NCBI GenBank assembly: GCA_016098155.1
Contig: JAAAJB010000122.1
Span: forward strand, 1-64,000
From: Actinomortierella ambigua
Lineage: Eukaryota > Mortierellomycota > Mortierellomycetes > Mortierellales > Mortierellaceae
Length of the DNA stretch: 64,000 nucleotides
Direction: 5' to 3'
The translations under genes and the position numbers were made by a program. Below the pieces are notes generated by a model, which was given only the letters and a program-made list of their open reading frames with translations, did no database searches and was not told the origin of the DNA. Within the stretch, counting starts at the first letter, position 1. Every line of letters starts with the position of its first letter. Shown in pieces: positions 1 to 11,701 of the stretch.

Positions 1-880
1 TTCTCTATTGTTCTGTGCATCGGTATTCTTGTATTATAAAGTCTTTCTCCAGAGGATGGCAGGGTGTCCCGGGCATTGGTCCAGAGCCTGGCCAATTCAG
101 ATAGTCGGGAGTGGGTCGGGATTTTGCTAGCGGTTGGTTCTGTTGCAGTCCGGCGTAGATTACTGATACTTACTCCACAACTTTTCTTCCGTGCTGGTAC
201 GTACCATACTTGTGGTCTCAATACTATTGAATCTTTGTATAGTGGCAGATATCAATATCCTCAACAGTAATATCTCGTAGACGAGTGCGTTTCTATTAAT
301 GGTCAGGCGTCTGCTCTTCATCTACGACGCCCGAACGGAGAGGTACACTCTTGCGAGGTGAGCAAGCGTAGGATACTCCTGGCGATCACTGCAAGACATC
401 CAGAATCGAATACTTCAGCCGGAGTACCGTTCCATTACTGGTACTCCGTTCGCTTCTGAAACCACGCCATTCACATATCCTTGAATTTGGTTGCCCTCGC
501 TTGCATTTTCGTCGTTGTCGCCTTTGCTGTCACATGGGGTGTTGCGTGAAAATAGTGTAGTCTTGGCCAATTGGCGAATTCGCGTCGCTATCGGCCATGT
601 CCGAAGGGCCAATCAGAAACAAGCTTTAATCTGTAGAATGATTGCAGCTACAACCCGAAGCCCGAAGGGCACACTACACGGATGAATAACTCGACTTTTG
701 AAGGACTAACCAATCCATGCATACAACGTTCCGGAATACAGCTATAAGCAATTATCCGACCTAGATTCTTCAAAGCGGCCAAAGAATGAAACAAAGACGC
801 AGAGCGTACGTCACTGACAAATCTCTAAGCCCACTGGTATACCATGGTATGATAGTAGACTACCTGGACGCGAACTTGCG
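1..880. other. Left-edge region without a supported gene
   Basis: No reading frame here has a recognisable domain, a signal peptide or convincing splice signals. Short open frames of 60-70 codons exist on both strands but look like chance. A perfect 12-base palindrome (ATACCATGGTAT) lies at 839-850. The region upstream of 880 could hold the end of a gene cut off by the window or old mobile-element sequence; nothing decides this. Confidence 0.4.
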
Positions 881-952
881 TACCGGTGTGCGACAATATC
901 GGTACTAATCGCTGTTTCATCCTCTCCTCCTCCTTACCCGACGGCGGCGGTG

Positions 953-960
953 TTTATAAA
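953..960 (+). promoter_or_regulatory. TATA box of the small secreted protein gene
   Basis: The octamer TTTATAAA lies 122 bases upstream of the ATG at 1082. It is followed by pyrimidine-rich DNA and a short A-run just before the start codon. Spacing and composition suit a fungal TATA promoter. No experimental start site is known. Confidence 0.5.
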
Positions 961-1081
961 GTCAACAGACGGCTCCTTGATCTGCCTTCTTTTTTTTTTT
1001 CTTTTATTTCCAGCATCCCAATAGCTCTCTTTTATTTCCAATCTCCAAGCAACAGTAACCCAAAAAAAAAAAAAAGGTTCC

Positions 1082-1711
1082 ATGCACTTCCACAGCATCG
1101 CCATCATCCTCGGCCTCGCCACAGCTGCCCTTTCCGCTCCGGTCTCGGAGAACCAGGGTGTTGAGTCAGATATTACCAACTCCTGTGGGGACCTCCTAAT
1201 GATGGATGACATCCTGTCGGGATTATGTAAGAGTGAAAGACTCCGCAGACAGGTTTTTTCTCAAATCCGCACGGATAGAATCTTTGGATTCAGCAATGGT
1301 AACGAGATTATGCGTCCTGATATTATATGAGTAAAATGAAGTTAAAGAAGATATGGACGAAACTAAAACAAATTGCTAACGCTGTTCCCCCTCTCCTTTC
1401 GATCATAGGCCAGGTCAAATGGGGCGCCAAAAACTGGTGGTCTGCCAAGATAGGACACCCAGATTTTTATCCGAAAGCCGCGACCATTGTATCCAAAGCG
1501 ATCAACGACAATGGAGCTATAGTGGAGGTTACAGTTCGTTTAGGTAAGTTTACCTCGACGAAAACACGATTCAGTGTATCATAGTGCTGACTGCAAGCAA
1601 ATTTTTGTTATTTTTTGTCTACTAACAATGGTCCTTCTTTTTGATACTTCCACTCTGTCTGAAGCTGACCATATCAAGAACGTCGATGGCATACTGACCT
1701 ACGTGGCATAA
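1082..1711 (+). CDS. Small secreted protein, 108 aa, three exons
   Basis: Not a recognised family. Proposed exons are 1082-1226, 1409-1543 and 1665-1711. Intron 1 (GTAAGA donor at 1227) ends in a classical tail: GCTAAC branch point, pyrimidine tract, CATAG at 1408. Intron 2 starts GTAAGT at 1544 and ends GAAG at 1664, after a CTAAC. Frame is kept across both joins and ends at TAA 1709-1711. The protein opens with a clear signal peptide (MHFHSIAIILGLATAALSA, then PVSEN). The mature part is about 90 residues with two cysteines near the first exon junction and a Trp/Lys-rich stretch (KWGAKNWW). Length, secretion signal and lack of known domains fit an effector-like or cell-surface peptide. That role is inference. 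Reading through intron 1 would stop at 1330, so splicing decides the product. Confidence 0.6.
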
Positions 1712-2284
1712 ACATGAATGAATTCCTCTGATACGTAGTATATAATAACCGTTATAATTCCACATCATACGTTTAAACAAAAAGTCCCTTCAGTTATTTG
1801 TACCGAGAAGCACAGACGCCTTGATAGGTCCCCTATTCGACGCGATGTGAAGTGTGCGCATGGCCATGGAGCTGTCTGCATTCGATAAACCTGTACTCTC
1901 CCTTGGTGCCTCTGATAGCATGCGCGGGGTAAGAAGACCCCATACTGCTTCAGGCGCTGATCCAGTCTCTCATCCCTTCACTGTGATTTCCAAAAAATGA
2001 ACTACTTACTAACCGATATCTTGAAAGTTGGAGTTTTGTGACATGGCAGAACACAAAAAGTACAGGTTCCGTACGAAAAGTCTATTTTTTTTTTTTTTTT
2101 TTTTTTTTTTTGGCTATGAGGCCAAAATTCATCTCTTGGACTATGTTTAATACAGTTGGGGCGACCTTTTCTCTCGAATGTATAATATTTAAATACTTGG
2201 GATTTAACTACACTAGAGATGTCATAGAGTTCTAGAGGACTCGTGGGGGATGTGAGGGGAAGGAAGGAAGGAAGTGAAGCGTCT
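1712..2284. other. Intergenic spacer with poly-T run
   Basis: There is no supported gene between the secreted-protein gene and the ATX1-like gene, which reads toward it. A run of 27 T residues occupies 2085-2111. Open frames crossing it are homopolymer artefacts. Confidence 0.5.
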
Positions 2285-2467
2285 TTAATTTTCTGCAACC
2301 ATGGCGGGTTTGCCAGTCTGTTGGATGGCAGTGAGGATCTCTTGCTTGGAAAGAGTTGCGGAATCGACGGTAACGGATTGGTTTTCGAGGGAGACATCGA
2401 AGTTATCGACACCATCCAGCTTTTTCAGAGTCCGAATGATGGCACCGGGGCATCCACCGCAGGACAT
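2285..2467 (-). CDS. ATX1: ATX1-like cytosolic copper chaperone
   Basis: This is a heavy-metal-associated (HMA) domain protein of the Atx1/ATOX1 family, which carries Cu(I) in the cytosol to secretory-pathway P-type ATPases. The metal site MxCxxC is seen as MSCGGC at the start of the ATG-initiated frame, followed by the family's helix and strands and ending GKPAMVAEN, 60 aa. The usual first beta strand lies upstream in frame: an acceptor (CTGTAG) places the exon start at 2488, giving QYKYDVT before MSCGGC. The donor GTAAGC begins at 2585, so the preceding exon ends at 2586 with codons ATA CCG ACT. Codon 2592-2594 is therefore ATA where ATG would be expected. No other usable ATG lies between the TATA box and 2467; the one at 2532 is intronic and followed by TGA. 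The real start is thus uncertain: the AUG at 2467, a non-AUG codon, or a base error. Confidence 0.85.
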   Translation of the reverse strand: MSCGGCPGAIIRTLKKLDGVDNFDVSLENQSVTVDSATLSKQEILTAIQQTGKPAMVAEN

Positions 2468-2714
2468 GGTAACGTCGTACTTGTATTGCTACAGTCGTGA
2501 TAGAAGAATTGAAATGTTGGAGAGGGGTTCACATTGAAAAAGATGCGAATTATCACAATCAAGGCCAATAGAGATGAGTGCTTACAGTCGGTATGAAAAT
2601 GTAGAGAAAGAGGGAGAGAGTGTGTGTAAGGGAGACTTCTGGAGGAGCACAAAGAGGGTACTACTACGAGTCTTTTGGTTGTTTGGGCTAAAGGGGAGAA
2701 GTTGAGGAATGCCC

Positions 2715-2724
2715 AATATTTATA
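2715..2724 (-). promoter_or_regulatory. TATA box of the ATX1-like gene
   Basis: On the minus strand the sequence reads TATAAATATT. It lies about 120 bases upstream of the putative first exon end at 2586. A transcript starting some 30 bases downstream would contain the exon and intron proposed for the copper chaperone. This placement limits where its start codon can be. Confidence 0.5.
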
Positions 2725-3300
2725 CGATTTGGTTTTGGTCGGTCACCATTTACCTAATTTGCAGTGACACATCTCCAAAAAGCCAGTTGACGTACACCAC
2801 AAACAGAAAGACGCGAGATTCCTACAGTCCGTTGCTGGGAAAGGCAGAACTCTCTCCAATGGTTTGATTGAGAGGCTGCCTGAAATTTTTCAGAGTGAGC
2901 TCTTCTTGGACTACTCAAGGGACCAGCCTGACTACCCATTATCTTTCTTTTTCTTTTTTTTCTTCTGTTTAGTTGGCGAGCATCTCAAGCTCATTACTTG
3001 ATATTTCTGAATAAACACTTTTCCCAGCTCCATTGATGCTTTTTGTTGTAGGAGATGGAATCTTAAAGGATGAAGGCACCTACCACAGTGATTAGGCTCA
3101 GTATCTTTAAAACGGTTATTGTTGGTCGTTGGAAAACCGAGGAGCGATTGATGGAAGCAAGTCAACCTCCACTCCACTTGATGAGTGTGTTGCAAACACA
3201 CCTACACCCTCAGTTTCGTCTGCTGCCATATCAATATCGTTTTTTTTTATAACTCCATGTAACAAGGTACTTTAGGTGTTGTCTTTTTGCACCTCAGCCT
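2725..3300. other. Spacer between ATX1-like and RBBP9-like genes
   Basis: I see no supported gene. Open frames of 60-90 codons on both strands lack domains. A short T-rich block (2945-2965) and a T run at 3240-3249 precede the 3' end of the hydrolase gene. Confidence 0.45.
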
Positions 3301-4069
3301 TTATTTCATGTGCTCTTTCACTTTCTCCACTAGCTCTGGAAAGGTCCGATCACTGATGAAGTGGCCTCGTCCTGGAAGCTCGATGTAGTCGACTCCATTC
3401 AGCTGTCTGCTGACAAATCGTTGTTCGTCGATTGGGACCAGGTGGTCCGAAGGTGACGCTAATTACAAGTGACCAAGAACAAAGAACCTATTTGTTGGCA
3501 ATAAAGTCAAAGAGGTGGCCTTCAGCTTCAGTTGGCAGCGTTAGTCCACTTACAAAACTGTACAATCCACTCGGCATTTTTTGCGATATCGTCCCACTTC
3601 CATGGTCGATTGAAGTAGCCGGAGGCTCTCTAAACAAGCAATACAGTAGAGGGATTAGTCTCCTATGTGAAGTAGGCTTTCAAAGGCAGAGGGCAGCCAG
3701 GAGGGAGGAAAATAGAGAAGGCTGTACCTCCATGTCATCGCCTAAATCTGAGTGGTAGGCGGAGACGAGTACAATGCCCTTGACCTTCCTTGTCTCCGCA
3801 TATCGCAGTATTGCAGCGGCACCACTGCTGTGGCCAATGACAACATCATTCTCTCCAATTCGAAGCTCTTCCTCCATAAATTTGGTCCAGATGTGCTCGC
3901 GTGCCAGTAGATAGTCAGGGAAGGTGCGTAGCTCATATCCTCCAGGGAAGAGGGGTCCGCCGCTCTGTGCGTCCTTTGCTTCAGCAAGACGCTTAACTAC
4001 AGATGGGTACCACATGGAGGTTTCGACCCTGTTGTTTCCATTGCCTGGGACAAGTAGAATTCTCGACAT
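3301..4069 (-). CDS. RBBP9: RBBP9-like serine hydrolase, 191 aa
   Basis: Alpha/beta hydrolase of the RBBP9/YdeN group (serine hydrolases; physiological substrate poorly defined). Exons on the minus strand are 4069-3728, 3629-3554 and 3458-3301. The joins keep frame and rebuild a full-length family member. The N-terminus has the family's VPGNGNN motif. The nucleophile elbow is GHSSGA, followed by LRYAETRKVKGIVLVSAY and SDLGD. Exon 2 gives RASGYFNRPWKW and WIVQF. Exon 3 supplies the catalytic Asp (SPSDHLVP) and His (GRGHF). All three triad residues are therefore present. Length matches animal RBBP9 (about 186 aa). An upstream in-frame ATG is possible (start of LSVATTPLC just before MSRILL), but the start at 4069 best fits the family. 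It is divergent from NUP205 across 483 bp. Confidence 0.9.
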
Positions 4070-4552
4070 GATGCAGAGTGGAGTGGTAGCAACAGAGAGC
4101 ATGAACCGCGAGACGCGTATGTGGAGTGTGTGTCGTTGTGAATGGGGGTGGCAGGACTGCCAAAATGAAGACAAGCCACCCTGTTCGTCCAAGCAAGCAT
4201 CTCAGACGAGTAAACAGTCCGCGATGAGGGTGGTACCCACACACACATTGTTGCGTTCGGTTGCAAACAAGGCACGACCCAAAGGGCGCGACGTTCCTTC
4301 TTTACATTCCAAGCACACAAACAGCAACAACGTCTGTCTCCCTTCACCCATTTCTCCCCCTCTCCCCCTTCACTCTCTCTCCAATACTCTTTCGACCCTT
4401 CTCTTCATTGGCACGCGCCTGCAGTTGTTCGTTCTCCTACATTCTGCGGACGCGCTTTCCTTCCTAGTGTTGTCTCCACCGAGCTACCACTGGCGCCATT
4501 GTCGTGCATTCGGTTGTGCCGCCCATCCACCTCATAACACCCGACACCCACA
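4070..4552. promoter_or_regulatory. Divergent promoter between RBBP9-like gene and NUP205
   Basis: The 483-bp spacer separates two start codons facing away from each other. The NUP205-proximal part (about 4335-4400) is a CT-rich tract typical of fungal housekeeping promoters and 5' leaders. No TATA box stands out on either side. Open frames here have no conserved content. Confidence 0.5.
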
Positions 4553-7500
4553 ATGCAACAGCAGTATACGTGGACGCCTCTCTTTGAGGACCTGGAACGC
4601 GATATCCAGCATGCGCGCTACTCAAGCTCGCGTCAGACTGTCTATAGTGCTTACCACAAGCTGGAAAATGCCAAGACCCAGCTGTTTGCTGTCCTAGACT
4701 ACCCCAAGCCAAATGCTACCTGTCGCACGGAGTTGAATCAAGGTATGCCATCGGGAATTTTCGCCTAGTTTTTTTTTGGTCTCTCAGTAGGCGCTATGCG
4801 CATGGACTTCAATACATGGCCCTGAATTGACTGACACCTCGATAATATTCTACAACACCCCCTTTATTTTAGGCAAACCAAAGATCAACGGCCAGGTCAT
4901 GAGCGTCAACGAGCAGTTCATTGCCGAAGCCATTGCGCTTTCCGACCACCTGGACATCAACGAATTTGTGGCAGCATCACTGCTTCATTATGGAATCCAG
5001 GAACAGGAAAAGTACGACAGAGGCGCAAAAGAGGTTGCGATACTCTTGTTCCATCGTGAGCGCAACGCCCTCCTTTCATGTCTGTATGACGTTATCGACA
5101 CCAACTCAACCAAGAGCTCTGCCGACTTTCTACAAGGGATCAAGCCTTTCAGGATAGAGGCGCTTTCTGCGACTGGTGGAAACGTGGCCGCCAAGATCCT
5201 GAAGCAGATCGACAGCACAAGCAAGGAGATCAAGAAGCTTCGTGGATCGTTGTCTGCAACGTCGACTCTTGTACAACAGTTTGGTATGTCCGCTCTGCAG
5301 CATCGACTCGAACTACTCGAGCAGGAGCACCTCCAACTGGGAACAGTCCTCTTTGCGATTGCATTCTACCACGAGCTGACACTTCAGGAACTCAAGGATG
5401 CGATCGTGGCGCTGCAACAAATGAATCTCTCGGACCCAGTGGCTCTTTACCTCACCGCCACTGTCATGGCGGCCCTTGAAATTTCCAAGGGGCACTCTGT
5501 CCTGCGCGATCGTGATGTGCTACCTGCCTACGCGAGCGAGCGCAACATCTCTTCAGAGATTGCACCTCTTGTCACTCAAGGCACTTGGTCTGTTCCTGCG
5601 ATCCAAGCCGTTGTTCTCGTCCAGTTTGCTCTTTGCGTCTGTAACGCCTTCGAGGACAAGCCCTATGCACTTGTGGCAGACGAGTACGAGAAGCTGGCCG
5701 ACAAGGGCATCAGTCTTAGCGCGTTCCAGTTTTCGGCAAGCTATCTCCTCGGCTTCAAGTCATACGTTCCCATTGCCGACAACCAGTACGAGGTCCCCTT
5801 TGAGCTGAGCAACGAGTCGCTGGGTGTCCTGGAACAGAACATTGACGGATTCGACACTGTCATTGGCAAACCTTCTACGACGCCTATGACTTTGTTGATG
5901 CGGGAGAACATGATCATGCTTTTTGAGTACGTCATCCGCGATTTGATCCTCAAGTTCTACCCGCTGCTGCGCAAGATCAAGCACCGTGAGGAGGACGTTC
6001 AGCGCCACCATACACTTCCGTCGGCATTTGGAGCAACACGGGCCACAGGATCGACCAGAAATGACTTGGAGGCGTTTTTTACCGTGATTGCGCTGGTTTA
6101 CAAGGACCGTCCAGAGGCAGGAATTGGCTTTTGGCCCAACAACGACGATCGACTCTATGGATTCCTCAAGTGGGGCTCTGACTGTAGGGCGACTGCAAAG
6201 TCCTACTTTGACATGCTTGCAGCACTCGCCACCGGCCCCACTTGCGCACAGAACGCCTACGAGTTCCTCAAGAGCAACGGTGGCCGCTATGGTGCACACA
6301 ACACTGGTCCATCCACTTCATTATGCTCGTGGCGCAAGCTCTTTGAGGCGATCGAGCTCTACACGGACAGCCTTTCGAAGGACGATGCGGGCCGGGCCAC
6401 CATGGACACGATCCGGCCTGATGAACAAGCGCTTCTCAAGTCGCTGCTCAACCTGCTCAAGGTCGTCGCTCAATACTCACCAGGAGCACGTGCGGCGATG
6501 AACGAGTCTAAAAACTTTCGTGTTCTCCACATCCTTTTCCGTTTCCTCATTTGCCCACTCACGGTGGACCTCAAGGCAGCCGTTCTGGACGCCATCGCAG
6601 CCTTTGCGGGGCATTCGACCTTGGGCAGTGAGTCGGTCAATATCACCTGGGACTTTTTGGATCAGGCTCGCATTCTGCCCAAGATCTACTTGACACCCAA
6701 CCAAGACAAGGCAGCGACGGCCACAGATTCGGTTTTGCCTGCCGTTGGCGGAGCCGGCGTGGCCCCACCCAACCTCAAAGGACAAGAAGCATGGGATCTT
6801 GGCATTGGCATGGACATTGAGGAGATTGAGACGTCGAATGAGACCTACCCGGAGACGATTGCCTTTGTGAATCTGCTGAGCAGTCTGGTCCAGGTGCCAC
6901 CTACGGCCAATGAGCTCCTGTCGACACTCACCTCTGCAACGGCCAAGCAAGTGGCCGGGGTCAAGCAAGGATCCATCATCCCTTATGTCCGCTTCACGCT
7001 CGATGTTATTTTTGTCAAGGCGTTGAGCCGTCCCTATCGCACATCGGATGAAAAGTGGAAGGTTGTGGACGCCTGTCTGACGTTGGTGGAGCGCTGCCTC
7101 AAATCGTTCGACATTGGGTCCTATATCGTTGGCGCGTTTGCTGGTGGTGAGGGCAGCGATCGATCGCCGGTTCAGGCGCAACAGCAGGAGGCTTTGCGTG
7201 CTACCCAGCATCCAGCCTTCGAGATCCTGACACGACTCTTGTCCGGCGGAGACGAGCTTCGCGAGCTGCTGCGTATCATTGGAACGGGCGTTGAGACGGT
7301 GAACCGCCAACATGGTGCGTGCCCACAGCTGACGTCGTCGGTGGCCAAGAGTTTCCGTATCCTCAACAAAACCATGGAGCTCCAGGATGTGTTTATCGAG
7401 TATATTGTGCAGTCGCTGCTCACAACGGTCAACACCAAGAGCACCGTTCTCGCGTCTCTTGCCCCTGTGGAACAGCATCTTGCATTCTACCACAACTCGG

Positions 7501-10500
7501 TCATTGACATTGCGTGCTACATCAACTGCAACGTCAATAACGAGATTTGCTCGCTCTCGATCACCATTCTCGACCGCCTTGCTGCCTCGCCTCACTTCAC
7601 CAATGGATCCTTCCAGCGCGGTGGCGGAGCAGTCAACCGACTTGTCCGGTTGATCGAGTCATCGCCTCAGTCAAAGCAGATCCTCTATGGGTATGCACAA
7701 AAGGTGGAGTCGGAAGAAGATGACGTTCTTGGCGACCTTGTTACACTGGAGGGTGCCGATGATATGCAGGTGGATGGAAAATCCAAGCCTTCGGAAGGCC
7801 TTGCTCCGATCTTGATGCCCCGTGCTGCTACAGGAGCATCGATTCGCCTTCAGATTCTGCAGTTGCTGTTGGACAACCTTTCGGACGAGCGAAACCCACC
7901 GACGATCACGCACTTCTTGCTTGGATTGGAGACGCAAAAGCACACTGTTCGCTACAAGGATAGGGAGCTGGGTGCATCGTCGTCCGTTCTGTATGCCATT
8001 CTTGATCTTCTTCGCCGTGGCACAACGTCGGCTTCTGAGGGCGAGCCTTGGTCCGAGCCCCTCTACTTCACCCAGCCTCAGCTGGCAGAGAAGTGCCAAG
8101 AGCTTATCTACCGTTTGTGCGCCGACGCGTATACCTCTGCGACCACGATGCGATTCCTTCGTACGAGCGAGGCTTTCTTCTACCGACAGCTGTTGGCGTT
8201 GCCGACACATTTTGAGGAGGGCATGCAGGGTCAACAAGGCACACTTCGCCGCGTAGATGGTTCGTATGTTCATGGCAACTTTGAGAGGCTCCTGTCGCAG
8301 CTCTACCAGCGAGCATGGGTGATGCGGACGGCAGCATTGGAGATGCGGATCGCATACGACTCGAACCAGCGCAATGAAGTGGTGCATCTGCTGTCGGTTC
8401 TGTACAGCAGTACCGAGTCTGCCAAGACGATCAGCAATGGCCACATGAATGACGGATTCTCTGTTCTCAAGGCCGCCAACGGAAGGGTGGTGCAGCCCAA
8501 GATGAAGATCCTGGAGCTGCTGGACTCGCTCGGATTTGGATGGGAGGATGAGTTGGCGATCCGGGAGATTGAGCGGTATTACTTTGCCGATGTCAAGGTG
8601 GATCAGTGTCTCGAGAAGGATTCGCACGGCGTGGACCTGTTTACGATTGTCAAGGTCTTTGAGCTGTTGATGAGCAAGAAGGCCCAGCTGGAGCAAGAGG
8701 GCGTGATTACGACGCCATCGCAAAAGGCGGCGGCGCAGGGCGAGATTGCGGCGATTCTGCAGCAGTGTCTGGCGCGCAACCATGCACGCAGTCTTGAGGC
8801 GAGCAAGAAGGCGGCGTACATTGCATGGCGCGAGATGGTGGAGATGACGATGGGCCATGCCTTTGACCTGCTCAAGAGCGAGACGCGAGAGGCGATGATC
8901 ATCGAGATCCTGACGGCGGTGTTGTCCAAGATCCAGCAGGAGCCCGCGGTGGAGATCAATGTCATTCTCAGCCGAGTGGCACTTTGCCTGATTCAGCGCC
9001 TGCGATCTGACCATCTGTACCAGTTTATCCTGCAGGCGACGACCTCGGACCCGAGCGCGTTGGATGGCCGTCTGCCGAGGGAACAGCTTCAGACGTTTGC
9101 GCGAAGCCTGATCGCGTGTATCCTCAAGCCTGGCACGCCGCTTTCGCGGTGTAACCTGTACTCGACGTTTGTGGATTACCTTCACTACACGCGTGAGGCG
9201 CGCGATATGATTGTGGCCAGCCAAAAGACGTCGTACAACCAGCAGCCAACGTATCGTGTGGATGGAGAGATTGTCCCGGCGGGCAAGGTGGATGATGCGT
9301 GGGATGCAATCTCGGCTGGTAACCAGTACCTGGTGTCGGAGGCCGGGGATCGTCTGTATGAGATGGTTTGCCGGGATGCGTCGGATGTGGATCCTGTGTG
9401 CAAGATTGCGGCGTTCACACTGCTCAATTCGTTGTGTGCCTTGTTCCGGAACGAGCATCGGAACCCCGTGGTGGTGCATATTGTGCGCCGGAACTATCTG
9501 AAGCATTTCATTGATATTATCGCGCGTGATGACTCGGAGCTTCAGGCGACGGTGAAGGGCAAGTACAGCAAGATCCGGATTGTCAATGAGGCTCGCTTGA
9601 CGCTCTTTTTGCGGATTGCCCAGCGTCGGGAGGGTGCCGAACAGCTGCTCGAGTATGGCTTCTTTGACGTGTTGTCCAACTCATCGTCTGTCATTGATAT
9701 GCGTCCAGAACTGAACCGCATTGGTAAGTTTGTTTTTGTACAAGATGAAAACTTTTATGATGGACGTTGCCGTGTCGAATGCTTTGTTCTAAACATATCA
9801 CGTATTATTATTTATTGTGCAGACCACGGTGCCTTTGAACAGACGGAAAGCGATATTTATCATAATATCGTGTACCCCATGTTGCAAGTTGCCAACGCCA
9901 TCCTTGCGAACCTGGGACGGAAGCACCGTACTGCTGCCAGCAAGGTAAAGCAAAAGCAACTGTCTCCCCTTTTTCCCGGTATCTGACCAGAAACCCCCCC
10001 CCCCATTACAATGCTGACCTTCCCTCTCTCCCTCTCTCCCTCCCCCTCCGCAACCTCTCTCATTTAGGCGGAGCGCTTCCTGGCCAGCCATCGCGACACA
10101 TTTGCCTCGATCCTCAAGGATGGCGACTCGTCGTCGTCGGTGACGCTGAACACACTGCGAGAGGTGCGGGTGGTGACGGCGTTTATGAACCAGTTGGCGG
10201 GGCATGTGGATTCGCGCGCGGATTGGAACGGTGTCTTTGGCGAGCTGCATTCGTTGCTGGTGGCCTTGATCCCCAAATACTTTGCCAAGGACCAGTGGGC
10301 GCATGGACTGGAGCCGTCCAACGAGAGCGAGCGCCTGTTGTCGCGGTCGATGATCTCGGCCCTTGGCACGGGCAGTGGTGCCATTGGTGGTGGGGGCGTG
10401 CTGGGCGGCGGTGGAGGCGGCTATGGCGCATCCAAGACTGCGCGAACGATGACCGCCTTTGAGCGCGACGCGACGAGCCTGGCGAATGACATTCGCAAGA

Positions 10501-11535
10501 ACATTGTGTCTTATTGTCAGCAGCGGACAGACTACCACGATCGAACAGGTATGAGGAACAAAAAAGTTTTGAATGGATTTTTTTGGGAGGGGGGGGGAGA
10601 CAAGAAGGGGAGGCTGGTTCAGTAGCAAGTCATATTGACATTACTGCCCTGCTTTTTTTTTTTTTTTTTTTTTATCAATCATAGCTACCGCCATGCAACC
10701 AATGTTTGGATGGGCAGTATCGTCCGGTCTCGGAGCCGGCAGTGGCTTTGGCTCGTCGATCACATCGGGCGCGTCGTTGTCCCCTCATACGGCGCCGACG
10801 ATGGGCCACCTGATCTCGTTCCTGGGCCGGATTACGGAGGAAGTGCACGACGCTCTGCCGCAACAGCAGACGCTGCGATTCAAGCTGAATCACATTTCGA
10901 CGCTGACGCCCGAGGAGAAGCAGGACATTATCGAGGCGACGGATCTGCAAGGCGTTGCGGATAACCTGGCAGCAGCCCAGCGCGATCAATTGGCGGTGCA
11001 GGTGTTGCAGCATTTGCTGGTGTCGACGACTCAGGACCTGATGACCAAGCTGTATCTGCTGGAGAACACGCTTGTCCTGTTCTGGCGCCACTTGAGCTAC
11101 TACCTGGGCCAGTACAAGGGTCTGGACGAGGATACGAGCAATAATGGGTTGGGTATGTCGCGGTTTGGCATGAGCAAGTCGTCGGCGTTTGGTGCCAGTG
11201 TTGGTGCAGCAGCCTCGACTGGAGGCGCGTCTTTGTTTGGTGGCAGCGCTTTCGGTGGTGCATCGTCGATGGCGAAGAGTCAAGGGGGTGGTGGTGCTGC
11301 CACTACAGCTGCTGGATACGGAGCCGCCGAGCTGTCCAAGAATTTCCGGCCGTCATTCACAGATGCACAGACATTGAAGCGGGAGGCCGGGCACGCCGTG
11401 AAGCCGATCCTGGAAAGGATCGGAGGACTGGAGCTGACACCCGAGATGGTGGGTCAGAACTACATGGCACGCAACAGCTTTGTTGGAGTGCTGGTGCGCC
11501 GGATCCGAGATTTGCTGGAGCGTACTCAAGCATGA
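4553..11535 (+). CDS. NUP192: Nuclear pore scaffold protein Nup205/Nup192
   Basis: Large inner-ring nucleoporin of the Nup192/Nup205 family, an alpha-solenoid scaffold that binds Nic96/Nup93 and shapes the pore channel. Five exons: 4553-4742, 4873-9723, 9823-9944, 10068-10548 and 10685-11535. All have GT donors and AG acceptors and the frame continues across each, giving 2164 aa; animal Nup205 is about 2000 and yeast Nup192 about 1700. The N-terminus (DLERDI, then GQVMSVNEQFIAEAIALSDH) aligns by eye with the Nup205 start, where a helix ending in 'LSDLFDI' is conserved. The body is helical throughout. Extra length comes partly from Gly/Ala/Ser-rich insertions near 10375-10430 and 11140-11310. 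Intron 3 (9724-9822) is 99 nt with no in-frame stop, so retention would add 33 residues. Intron 5 contains a long T run (about 10652-10673). Convergent with LSM7. Confidence 0.92.
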
Positions 11536-11701
11536 TGATGATTAGCAAGGGAAGATAAAAGACATTTTGCAATAGATTGAATTCAAAGAGCCATTTTTTT
11601 TGTTCAGTAAACACAAGGAACATAATGCTGTGCAATGTTTTTTTTTTCATTTTGGTCTGGATGAATCTGGACGGATCATATCTGCATTTTTTTTTGTTCT
11701 A

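Noticed and set aside
1327..1584. Independent 85-codon gene starting at 1327
   Set aside because: Its first 27 codons coincide with an intron tail (branch point, pyrimidine tract, CATAG) and its end runs into a GTAAGT donor. The spliced model explains it better.
6477..9506. Very long open frames antisense to NUP205 (for example 7671-9506, 611 codons)
   Set aside because: They lie opposite a clearly conserved gene, have skewed Arg/Leu/Gln composition and no domains. They result from the GC-biased third positions of NUP205.
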